This document shows positions 39,101 to 51,855 of a stretch of 64,000 nt of DNA, one piece after another. Under the pieces are notes generated by a model. It was not told the DNA's origin. It saw nothing but the letters and a program-made list of their open reading frames with translations, and made no database searches. The DNA is from Seriola aureovittata (lineage: Eukaryota; Chordata; Actinopteri; Carangiformes; Carangidae). The stretch is taken from contig NC_079386.1 in NCBI RefSeq assembly GCF_021018895.1, forward strand, positions 1,302,001-1,366,000, given 5' to 3'. A program made the position numbers and the translations under genes. Every line of letters begins with the position of its first letter. The first letter of the stretch is position 1.

Positions 39101-42100
39101 CGTGCTCTTGTTTCTTGCTCAACAGGCTGGAGAGAAGCATTACCACCCCACATGTGCCCGCTGTGCCCGCTGTGAGCAGATGTTTGCAGAGGGAGAAGAA
39201 ATGTACCTGCAAGGTAAACTCAGATACTTTCAGATCCGTTATACAAACTATATACTATATACTGAATATTCAAGCGCTTTTATTGTCACTCCAAACTTTC
39301 AGGGAAGGTAATGTAACTGTTTCTGCTTAACCTCAAAGGGTTCACTTCTAAAAACACGTGACTGTCTCTTCTTAAACTATATGAAGCTCTGCAGCTAATA
39401 GTCTAGTGGTGACAGAATTCTTTGGCTCACTCTTATCTGTGCTCTCTTATTTCTGTCTCTCTAACACCTGTCTTCAGTCTCTGTTCCTCAGCATAAACCC
39501 AATGCATTATGGTTCTTCTTTTTCCTAATGGCCCGGGTTGGCAGCTCAGTGAATGAATCATGCACATTTGTGCCTGAGTCATAGCAACACAGTCACAGAG
39601 ATGTTATTTACTGCTGCTGTGGCTCTAACACGGAGCAGCAGCTGGTGCTGTGCCCTGGACGGTTGATTGGCTTCCGCTCTTCTTGAACTACTACTTGATT
39701 TACTCATGGATATCTCAGCTTTCTGTTTCCATAACCATAAAAATATCTCAGTGGGGCGCCTCGGTGGCTCACCTGGTGGAGCGCCTACCACATGGACTTG
39801 GTCCTGACCGCAGCGGCCATGGGTTTCGAAATCCAACCCACAGATATTTGCTACATGTCATCCCCTCACTCTCTCTCCCTGACTTTCCTGTCTACCACTC
39901 ACTGTAATATCAAATAAAGGCAAAAGTGCCCAAAAATATTTAAAAAAAAATCTCACTCCAGGTGAAGAGCTGAGTCATGAACGTAGTCGCCATAGTCTCA
40001 TTTAGCTTCACCTTGTATAGATGTCAATATTGTCATCCACACATTACTTCATCACAGAGATATAATAAATAATATACAGCAAACTAGAACAATGGCAAAC
40101 TGAACAAAAACTAGTGAAAACTACAACACTACTACACAGCCATGCCAGCAACTGTATGGCTGTGAGGCTTTACCAATCAATCAATCAACCAATCAACCAA
40201 TCAATCAAACTTTATTTGAATAGCGCTTTACAGGTCAGTGCAGTTCAAAGCTAAATGAGCTTAAAAGAAAAGGGCAAATCAAGTAAGAAAGCTGACAATA
40301 AAATAGAATAAGATACAATAAAATACAATCTTGATCATGATTACAATAAAAATAAGTGAATAAAATAAAGTGACTAATGACTTAATGAAAAGCCAGGTTG
40401 AAGAGGAACATTTTGAGTTTTAAACATTTCAACACTTCCAGCTGTTCCATCGGCTCAGAGCATCAAAGCTGAAAGCTGCCCCACCAAAGGTTTTGGTCCA
40501 TGCTTATGCTAATGTTAGCATGCTAATATGCAACAGTGTTAACAAAGACAATGCTAATATGTTTACCATGTTCACCTTTATCTGAATTACACATGTTCAC
40601 ATGCTAACACTTGCTCAACTCACACTACCAGCCACAATATGAACGGACATTTGAAATGCTGTAAACGATCTCTGTGTCTGTGTCTTCAGGATCTTCTATC
40701 TGGCATCCTCCGTGCAGACAAGCAGCCAAGCAGGAGGAGAAGAGTAAGGTGGGTGGAAAAGAGAAATAGAACCAAAGCAGAAACACATCAGACCACAGAG
40801 CGTCCGGCACTTAGACTGCTTTTACTAGGATGTTACATGGGAAGATATGAGCGGATGGTGGAGGCTGTTGTAGTGGAACTGCTACACTGACAAGCGACCA
40901 TCAGCTTTTCTTCTTATCAGGGGCCCCTCAGGGTGTGAGGGAGAGAGGGAGTGGGGTTTGTGTGTGTGTGGGTAAAACAGAGAGGAAGACAGACGCTTGA
41001 AGACGTGTTTGATTAGTGATGATTTGCTTGAAATGAAATATATTTCAGTCTATGGCTCTGTTCCATAAACGCTCTCTATTCTTTGCTCCTTTCGCTGAGG
41101 TTGATAGCGACTGATAAAAAAAGGTGATCGAGGGAGTTCATGTGTCTGTCATGTCAGAAAAGTTTTATTCAAAGCTTTATCTCCTTGTGACGTCCAGAAG
41201 AAGTAGGGGGGGGGGGGGGGAGGGGGGGGGGGGCGTCTTCTCCAGTGTTGAAAATGTCAGTTGAATTAGTTCCTGATTTTTTTATTTGACCTCCCTGATG
41301 AGACCTTTTCAATATCGTCAGCAAACGTTATGTAAAGTGCTGTTAAGCTGCTTTTCGGCTGTTTTCGGATCAGTGAGGAGCAGAGGATGAAAGTCTGCTA
41401 TCAGCCTGAACCTCACACGTATCTTCACTTACCACAGTCACAGTCTGGCAGACAAAATCAAAGTTGGAAGTCGTCTGCAGTGATGATCAGACACGGTCCC
41501 AAACCACACAAGATGCTACACCTTTACTTTCTACTTATCTTTATAATACACAGTTCTGCTGTTGGATAGCAGTCGACCTGTGACTACCAGTTAAACCTTA
41601 TCAGTGAAAACAAAGGGGTTCTCCACAGATTGATATTTTGTCTTTGGAAGTTTTAATAAATTCTTTATTCTGTAGACCGACTTTTTCATATCACGTAGTC
41701 TCAGACTCACAACCTGCTTTGAACCGGTATGCAGTCTGGCATCGGGATACAGGGATCAATAGTAAGATTGATTTGTCAGCAGTTAGTGAGCATTGCTAGT
41801 GTAATTTTCCCACTTCTACATACATCAGTGAGGACTGACCCCCTCCACCCTCCACCCCCCCAGGATTCTGCTCAGTGTCAAATCAGAAAAAGACCCATAT
41901 ACACAGGCTCCTCTAACAGTCACCAACAGAAAGAGTTAGCTAGTTGAAACCTCGAGGTTTATCAGGACCTACACTGAGCCAGCTGACCGTTCACAGCAAA
42001 GAGGAGGAGGGAGTTCATTATTTTTACATTATTACATCATTTCATTTTTACATACAACAGCCTCACATCCAGTATCTGCCCGTCCGCCATCTCCCATCCT

Positions 42101-43559
42101 CATTCTTCATCATACTCCCTCTCCTTCCCAGAAGCAGGTCCGGATACAGCTCAGTGACGTCCCTGAGCAACAGGTTGGTGCCCCTGTACGCCCCCCCGCA
42201 CCCGCCAAAACCTCACTTAACCCCCCCCCCCCCACATCCATCTTCTGCATGGGTTGACAGCTACTGCTACATTTGCTTCATGTCGAGCAGCAGCCGCATC
42301 GACGGGTCCACATCAAGACACTGAATGTTTGAGGCAGATCTGATGATGCTGATGATCAGCCTGTGCATGTACAGGGAGGGTTTAATGAACGAGCAGAGAT
42401 GACGGATGTGCCCGGACCTGCAGGATACATCGGGGCAACACTCACACAACTTGAACAGCCAGGGTGGATGTGACTTGTTTAAAGATAAATCTATAAGATG
42501 ATGAAGATCAGACTTTAATCACAAGCCTTATTTTTATTCATCTGTTCTGAGGGGGGGAGGTTCACTGCTCTCTTCAACTTGTGTGATGTAACAATAACTG
42601 ATATTTGCTGATTGCCCATGCCTGACACAGCTTCACTAATAGAGCCGCAGTACTCGTGTGTGGGTGTGTGTGTGTGTGTGTGTGTGTGTATCTTGTGTGT
42701 GATTAAAGCACATTGTTCTGTTCTGTTGTACTTGGGACTTAGTTTATGAAGTTGATGTTTAAGCTCAAGTTTAAAGGGTTAGAGTCAAAGGTCTCTGCAG
42801 CGAACATCCAACTCAATTTATTCAAAATTCAATTCATTTTTCTGCATTTTTCTTCGTAGTTTGCTCGTAGGTGTGAACCAGCTGGGGGCCGATGCTGTCA
42901 CCTGTTGTTCAGCACTCTTCACTTCATGAGTCTGTACATGAATATTTGTTGTAGTGTAGTGTGTATGTGAGCGTACGTAGTGCTGAGGTTATGGGAAAGT
43001 TCATGCCTGTGTTTGACAGCTAATGTTATGTGGGCTTGATGAACAAAGGGAAACATGTAGTAGTGTTTGTGGGCTATAAAATACGAAGTTTTCCAGCTGG
43101 TAGCACACCGCAGAAGTTGATAGGAAGCTGAATATGCTAAATATGTACAAAGCGCTGTGACACACAGGGCTGTGGTATGACTGCTGGTAGGACAAAACAA
43201 GCAATTTGAAGATTTCACCTCTGATTCTGGGAAATTATGACGTTTTTTTCACTCATTTCTGACAATTAACAGACCAAACAGTCCGATAATGCAAAACCAA
43301 TCAAGAGCTTAATTCTTCATAAAGAAATCAATCATTGGTTGTGATCACTGTTATCAATAACAGGACGGGAGATGCCCTGTGTTCTCACTGTAGATTCACC
43401 GTGTTGTCACCAGACGACGGTTCATGTCTTTCTTTCCACTGAAGATGAAAATCTGAACTAAACCTCTGTTCACACAAAGCATGAGCTTGAGTGGATGAGC
43501 AGTAAAGATACTTAATGTTTCTGTCACCTCCACATATCAGCTTCTAGTATGTTTACACA

Positions 43560-43634
<75 letters not shown>

Positions 43635-46600
43635 TGTCTGTTTTAGGTGACCCGGACTTCTTCTGAGAGCATCACCTCTGTCCCAGCATCCAGCGCCTCC
43701 GGCTCTCCAAGCAGAGTCATCTATGTAAGACTGCGCCACCAGGGGGGGCAGCAGCTGCAGATACATATGTGTTTGAAAATGATCTGTAGCGTTTGTTTCT
43801 TACATATTAGTTCAACAAAGCCCTGACAAACAAGTTAACCGTGTATTTGTTTGCTTCATTCTTTCAGGCCAAATTAGGAGAGGAGATGCTGGACTACAAG
43901 GACCTGGCAGCTCTTCCAAAGACCAAGGCCATCTACAACATCGACAGGCCTGACATGCTGTCCTACTCTCCGTACGTCAGCTACCCATCTGAGGAGAGGC
44001 ACTACGGAGAGGTAGACCAGCCTCTTCCCTTTCTCTGCTTTCTTCTTTCTTTTTTTTCTCTCTTCTCTCTTTTCCAGTCGATTCCACTCAAGAACTCACT
44101 CACGAATTTATGGGCTACTACATTGCTTTGAATGATATAGTTATTAATATTTACATTTTAGATAAAAATATGAACTTATGATTAGCATTTGATATATGAT
44201 GCATTCAATTAATTAACCAACTGCATATGCAGTAAACTTTGCCTAAACCAAATGCAACACAGAAATGATGTACTTTATGTATTCATTAAATACATATATG
44301 TATGTATATATACAGTATATTTACTACATATAATGCATCATTTTATATATATCAGATACAACATAATGCATGGTAAGCTTACACTGACAACCAGCATAGT
44401 GAGCACATTTACAGCAGCTGCTGCTTCAATTGGTTTAATATTTCTGCATATTGCTGCAGTGATGTAGACGTGTACTCCAGGGCGTGGCCAGTACACCATG
44501 ACATCACTGTTTGGTTTGGTTCTGGGTGCCACAGAGCGCAATTACCCAGCAGTGACGCTGTCTGTATTCAGAGCTGAAACGACACTTTTTACCTGAGAGC
44601 AGAGAAACACTCTTTGAATGGTGGAGAGTTCCTCTTTAAATGCGGCTTACTGATGATATTTACATTTTGAATGCTAGACCTGTTACCCGTAGTGATACTT
44701 GTACATTACATTAGTGCATTTACTTTAATTAAGAATATTTACTTCCTCAAATTTGTCATGACATTTGACAAATTATGTCATTTTAACAAGCCACCCTTTA
44801 TAAAGTGAGTATAAGTTGTAACTAATGGCTTTATAAATGGGCCATAAAGTCGTTAATAATACTTTATAGATAAGTCATTTAAATGAACCTTTGGGTTGCC
44901 AGTCTGTGAAGAATCTCCTCGGCTGGTGTTTTCCACCTGCTCTGTTGTCTTTAGCTACAGGTGCTGCAGAGCATCTCAATCAAAATCCATTTATGAACAC
45001 TTGATGTATTATTATGAAATGAATAGCTGATGACTTACTACTATATCAACTGCTATTGGTGTATTAGAATTTGAGAATTAATTTTTTTATTAGTTACCTT
45101 GACAGCTCATTAGAAACTGAGAAGTTACTGACTCGTTATTATTTATTTATTTATTAATGACTTATTTTTCAAAACCAAAGGTGACTAATAATAAAGCCAA
45201 TAGTTTATTATAAAGAGGAAATGGTGTGAAAAGACAACGGAGTAGAGTATATGTGTAGAAGAGATAGTGATGTTTTGCCAAGAGATTAAATGTTTATTAC
45301 TATTTTATATTACACATAAAAACAGATTGCTGTAGCTTTGTGTAACTTTCCTTTCATAGCCTCTCTGTTGCCTTTTTTTTTAATTTCTCACTTTGCTATC
45401 CCTCCATCATCCACGACCACACGCTGGGTTTTCCCACACTTGACACATCCATTCCTCTGCAGTTCAGTCACAGCCTCAACCTGACCATGTAAACTGAACA
45501 GATCCGCCTCATTTATCTCATCCATCCGCTAAAGAACGTCATTACTCACTGACACTGAATGATCGCTCTCATGGTTGGATGGTTAACTCATATAATCTCT
45601 CATATGAGTTCGTCCTAATCATTGGCTTTCTCCCCCCTCTTCATTTGCAGTCCCCCCAGCTGCTTTCTCCTACTCCTACTGAGGTAACGTGATTCCCTAT
45701 GTCTCACTGTGCATGTCACACATCACATGTCAAGTGTTTGTTTGTGTAGGCTTTCAAAATGTAGATCTTTAAAATAAGAGAAGTAGGACCTTTAAAGGGT
45801 TTGATATGTGTCAGCGGTCCATACAGATGCTGTCTGCTTAGATTAAAGCAGTTCATATGTTCTTGTGCTTAAAGGATTTCCAACATCATCGAGACAAGCT
45901 AACAGTTTAGCCAATTATCTAAACCATTTTATTTGGAGGTGAAACCGTAAATGTTTAATAATCCCTCATTCCATAGGAAAACTGTGCACAGCTCTGTTGT
46001 TGGAGGTCAAAGTTGAAGTTTTCTGTTGCAGCTTGTCTGACTGCTCTTGCCCCATAGGGTTTGCTAGGGTGTGATGTAGCACATGTATAGCCACAGAGTT
46101 TTCCATTCAACACATAATTCTATGTGTATTCACATAAGTCTGATGCTGTACATATTGACAGCTACTGCTGCTGGCTGATACATAGGCAGGGTAAGAATAA
46201 GTGGCATCATCTTCCTACATAGTTATCTCGCCACCTAGCTACACCCATGAAAGGTAGCAACAGAAAAAAAAAGGCCACAAAAACACTGACAGTGTGGGTG
46301 AGATTTTTGCAGCCGTTCAAGTTGAAGAAAATATGTTTTTTTTGTTGTTTTGACTCTTTAAAAAGCAGAAGTGTCAGTCTTCTGTGTTATCATGACGTTA
46401 TGTTTTCCTTGATCCTTTGTAAGCCTTGCGCAATGTAATGAATCCATTTTATTAAGAGTGCATCAGAGATGGAGTCTTGCCCACATTCCTGTCTGACACC
46501 GAGATGAAGGAGTGAGTCAGGACGTGTTTCTCCGTAGAATGAACTGATTTATTTTATTATGTTTTGTGTTTCTGCATCCAGGGTGATGGGGAGAAGTCAC

Positions 46601-49600
46601 CCCGTCAGAGAAGGCCCTCCAGTCCCAGCTCCAACAGCTCCCTGGGGGGCCATGGACGTTATACCCCATCCCGCTCCCCTCAAAACTACAGCCGAGCAGG
46701 TATCAGCCTCATACACACAGTAGTACACCAGAATCCATATAATGCTGTTGTCACATGAAAACGTCCAAGTTAAAGTATGACTTTCTAAAATACTGAAGGA
46801 ATATATTACCCAGAAACCCATGCATATTCATTGCATTCTCATTGCTCTCACATTTTATTTATTTTCTCATCAGTAAATAATTGAGAATAATGTCGTGCAA
46901 AAGAAAAAAGTGGCAACTGAGAGGTTTTTTTCACTGTATATAGAAGAAAGCATCTGCTACAAACATTTCCTTCCATTCATCATCCTCAAAACCAGAAATG
47001 AAATGACATGCTCCTCCCTGGGCTGATTAAAATCTGCAGGCCTTATATTACACTGTCAAAACCCATTAGAGGATATCAAGCTAAGTCAAAGTCTGCTTTT
47101 GTATTTCCTAATAAAAATGTCACTTGACAGCAGAGATTCATTCCTGAAGTATATGTTCTGTTTGTTGTAAATCTTCCCCTTTGTTAGAATAAGATGATAC
47201 AGTTTCCCTCCAAGCATAATATTTGTGGATTTTTCTCAAATCTACAGTAAATCTCTTGAGCTCAATAATTGGTTTCATCCAAGGCATTTTGAAATACTGA
47301 GATCATGAGTCCAAGTCCCTCACAATGACTTCACCCCTCATTATTTAGCATTTATAAGCAGTATATAAACACTAAATATCTGGTTATTAATACACTGTAT
47401 TATCATTTTAAGCCAATATTAGGACATTTTTTTTCAAGTTTGAGAATGTGTTGTTCTACTATTTATTTTCCTATGAATTATTTGTAGCTGTTGTTCATCA
47501 GTGTAAACACCGTATAACAGCTGTAATCATATGTCATGATAACCACACATGAATAACACTGTGTTAAAAATGATTCAGTAACTGTGTTTATACGTGCACA
47601 AATGATTCACTAGTGGTTTTAAAAAAAAAAACATGTTCAGATTCACTGAGACGTGTTCAGCTGGAAGGTTTGATTCTTGACCAGGAAGTATCAAACAGAA
47701 TGTGTTTGCTCAGTTGTCATGGGAAGTAATTAAGTATTTATAAATGAATGATCACTTTATTAGTAAATCTGATTAATAAATGTTATTAACTAATTCTTTA
47801 TATTTCATCAACAAATAAGATATGAAAACATTTCAGTTGTGTTATACAATATATCATCTTACAACTACTGCTTATTAATGGCATCTAGGAACGGTCAAAA
47901 TACAGTGCTATCCAATGTTTATAGTCTTGGCACAGATATCAATACCCAACCTTAGTTCTATAATGGTGTATTTTTGTTGGCCTAAAAGTAGTCAGATACT
48001 TTAAAATCGTCACCAACAAAAAACAGAAAACAACTAAAACCAAATACAATTCCTGTTTCATTAATGTCCTGTAATGCTAATTGTCAAAAAGACTTGACTA
48101 TGTATACATTGTATTTATTGTATACGTTCACATTTTCATCTAGTGACTCATCATGTTTCTGTGATCTGATTGGACATTCAGGGCCAGAGTTATACCTTGG
48201 CGATAGATACAGCAGCCAGGCCCGTGACTCCAGTTCTCTTCCTTTGCCCCCAGCCCTCATGGGTGGCATTAAGTACCCTTTCAACTGGGCCAGGGACTCA
48301 TCCTCCCTCCCTGTTCACTATTCTGGTGGGACCGAAGGGAGTGGAGGTGGTGGTGGCGGCAAGTACTCACCCACACCAGCAGGTGGCAGTACAGGCTTGT
48401 CTTTACACCTAAACCCCACCACCCTGGCCATGCTGAAGCAGCACAACTACATCCCTTACTTCAGAGGTATCAAAGCACGCTGAGACCAAGACCTGGTCCA
48501 ATACAGACAAGGGACAAGTAGCTGGAATCATTGCTGTTGTCAAATCTTAGACAGACAAAAAACCTCCAACCTTTCAAGAACTATCAAAAAGCTAATATTT
48601 GAATGGGAATTTAAAGTGCCCCAAACATGGGGTTTTTAACTTGCTACCCAACCAGAATGAGTTTTGCAATCCTTGGATTTAGGAACAGCAGCAATGTGCC
48701 AGTCTTCGCTGTATTTGACCGAGATCAAAGGTCCTTCAGAATGGAATGCTGTGATACAACCATTGAAATGAGTTCACTTGGCATGAGTTGTGGTTAAGCA
48801 CCAAATTAACCATGTGTTGGAAACTCTCACTCTGGGTCTCTGGGTCTCTTGGTTCACCATAGACCAATGAGTCATAATGGGAAACAGAACATCTGACCTG
48901 GTGTGCTCTGTAACCACTGTTTGATCACTCATGAGGGTTTATCTTCTCTAATTCTTGAACTAAAGCCATGAAACTGCTAATGCTATTCATGATACCACAC
49001 ATCCGTGAAATCAACATCACAAACCAGTGCTGTACATATCCCCTGGTGAACCCAGCAGGAAGGCTTATCCAACCACTTCCCTTTGCTTCATCTTCTGCCT
49101 ATCCATTGATCTCCCTCACCCCCAGGGTTCAAACAGGACCCCCTCCCTGACCCTAAACCTTGGACATCTCTGCATCTCAGTTTACCTCCTCCTGACGGTA
49201 AAAAACCCCAGTAGTCTTTCTCTTCTTTGTGTCCCCTGTCCCCTAGTGGAATGGTTAGCAGGCTTTGTGATGTTGTTGTCTGGTATCATGGTGTTGTTGG
49301 GTTCATGGGATGCATCAAGGTACATTCGTAGGACCACTCAGTTTTCTCACTCTGCCTGCCCTGTTCACTTGTGTCTGTGGACGTGGTTGTTGTCGTGCAT
49401 GGTTAACTTGATGTAAACCTGAGTGTGACCCTGATACATTTGGCATTATCTTTGGGATGAAGATTGAGGGAGATTTCATTTTTGTGCTTGTCTGTTCAGA
49501 TTGTTGACCTCATTGTTTGCCTGCCTTTGACTTTAATCTACCCTGTTGTTTTTCCTTGTTCATTGTTATGTGTCAAACCTTATCCCCTTGATGTTATTTG

Positions 49601-51823
49601 TTCTTGTCCTTGGTGTGAATCTTTATAAAGTGCAGATTTTGGGTTTTGATGACTGACAAAATGCAAATGGAGGTTTGCAAGCAGGGTGACAAGTATAATT
49701 GGTGAATTCTGTTGTTTTTGACAGAAGCACAAGTAAGTACGTTATCGACAAATGGATTCCTTAGAAACAACTCTCCTGACCAAACCACTGATGAATAACT
49801 GAATATTTTAACTGTAAGTCAAGGAGATAATACAGTGGTCCTGAGAGTCAAAATACAACAACATTTCAGAAAACACATAATTTTAAACCAATCTGGAATG
49901 TCCCTGACTGACTGACTGACTGATATTTCCACCACTGGTAAGTCGAGTGCCTCGTCACTGAGTTGGAGTCTCTGGATCAAACAGGTTCTATTTGGGGGGG
50001 GGGGGGGGGGGGGTTACAGCTGCAGCTCATTGTCTCTAGATTTAGAGAATTTTTTCAAACAGACTGGGTATCAACCTGGTTCAGGTCTGGATGCTGTTCA
50101 GGCTGCACCTCTTGTCACAGGCAGTCTACTAAGCAGGGAAGAGGAGGAGTGCTTCCAATACACTGAGCCTTGCCTCCATTGCAGCAAATAAACTACTTTG
50201 ATTCCATGTATCATTATTACTAAAGGAGGCAGAAGAATAACATAAGACACACCGAGCAGAGAGAGCAGGAGAGAGGGAGGGAGAGAGAGAAGTCATCACT
50301 AACAAGGCTTTAGACTAACGACTATGACCAACTCTCAATATATCAAACAAAGGGAGTTAGACATAAAGACCTGCCTCTAATGAAAGTCTGTTACGTTCTG
50401 GAGTTGAAGTAAATAAAGACAAAACTATTGTGCATCCAGATGGAGGCTGTGCTCTGTGTGAGAGACTAAATAAGAAAGGTAGTCTGTAGCGGGGCGTCGA
50501 TAAAGAATAATAAAAATGAATTTAAAAAGATAAAATAAAATAAGGAAGAAAGGAAATAAGGAAGAAAGGAAATAAAGACGGAAGAAGGGAAATAATAAAG
50601 AAAGGAATGAAGGAAAGAAGGAAATCAGGAAGGAAGGAAGGATAGAAGGAAATGATTTGCTCTTGTAGCTGATGTAGGTGGATGTTGTTGTTTACCAAAA
50701 CTATACTGACAATGGCCACTTCCTGTTCTTCGTGGATGTTTCCTTCATCAATGTTTCCTTCGTCTGGCAGTTCTGTAGAAAATGATTTTGATGCTTTTGT
50801 CTAGACATTCAGTGTGAAAGCAATCGACAGAAATGTAAGTATTCTGTTATTATTTCAATTTCCTCTTCCACCCTTCAGGCTAATGATTAAATAATCATTC
50901 AAATTCATGCAAGGACACTGCTGAGAGTAGTCCACAGTAGAAACAGGAAAATTACATTGAGCTGTCACCAGGGACTTTGTTGTGTTGTTCCACATTTTCC
51001 ATAATCTGAAATGTTGTTGTGTTTTCCCTCATATAAATGGTTCCTCCAGCACCATAAAGTTCTTATGTAGTCTCATTTTCGCTTATAGAGAACCTTTACC
51101 TGAAAAAGGATGTTTGTACTTTATAGAACCCCAACAAGTTTTTCTAACTTCATGCATGCACCTTGAAAATGGCTGATTAAAATGAGGCAGTAGAGAGGGA
51201 AACAGTATGAGCTTCCACTCAGAGTTTTGCACATAGTGCTCTGCTTGCCCTGTTCAGGCCTTAGTGGTTCCTAACATGCCATGAAAGAGGGTTATTTGGT
51301 TTCATGCAACAGGCTTAATAACTTAACGAGCTTTAAGGAGCTATCAGGTTCGCTAATAGGAGACACTGTGGTAGTAAGACTGAACACTATTCAGATGAGT
51401 TGTCTAATGATGGAGGTTGAAGGAGAGTTGAGGAGAGGACATTGTGAAATTGTGTTAATGATCCTAAAACCATCGTTTTCTATCTTGTTATTGTGTTGTT
51501 GGTTTCTGATTAATGAATGGACTCTGCCTCTTGTCAAGTTTCTAATGTGTTCAGATGGATTATAATGCATTTCCCCCAAAATTCCCTTCCCCTCCTACCT
51601 TGGCTCCAGATGTTTGTATGCAGGATTTGCCCCAGAATGAGACCTGCACTAACAGTGGTGTGTGTACGTGTGTGTCTGTTCCCGGGCATGTGTGTGTGTG
51701 TGATAGTATGTATGTGAGGGAGATCACTCAGACCACCACTAACAGCAGTGCTGTTTGTGTCGGTGATCTCATTCGCTTGCATCCAGATCTCACCCAATGG
51801 TTCCTCTCTGTCTGAGGCCGTCT

Positions 51824-51855
<32 letters not shown>

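Larger units (their letters stand above)
29878..39125 (+). other. ablim2 intron (9.2 kb)
   Basis: It splits LIM4. It contains a telomere-like minisatellite with inverted ends (30074-30227), a retroposon-like tail (30740-30817), a diverged tandem duplication (33440-33845) and two related dispersed repeats (34750-35140, 38540-38790). The 34430-34745 stretch is GC-richer than its surroundings and unrecognised. 37219-37760 looks like an old dispersed repeat. Confidence 0.7.
39214..43646 (+). other. ablim2 introns either side of the 40.7-kb exon
   Basis: The 39214-40689 intron holds a tRNA-derived SINE and a minus-strand retroposon-like repeat. The 40749-43646 intron holds G and C homopolymers (41206-41233 and around 42224) and (GT)n tracts. 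No nested gene is seen. Confidence 0.7.
44012..48181 (+). other. ablim2 introns around the 45.7- and 46.6-kb exons
   Basis: Three introns (44012-45650, 45684-46581, 46700-48181) of mostly AT-rich unique-looking sequence. A 9-bp perfect inverted repeat sits at 45585-45610, about 40 bp before the 33-bp exon. I see nothing else to name. Confidence 0.65.

Noticed and set aside
39753..39834. tRNA gene
   Set aside because: A- and B-box-like motifs are present, but there is no cloverleaf or anticodon arm, and the tail and sister copies show a SINE.
49027..49416. 129-codon frame with hydrophobic stretches
   Set aside because: Composition is that of random T-rich sequence; no domain, no start context. 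It may be part of an alternative 3' UTR.
49903..49923. CRISPR-like short repeat (CTGA units)
   Set aside because: A plain 4-bp microsatellite without spacers, in a vertebrate genome.
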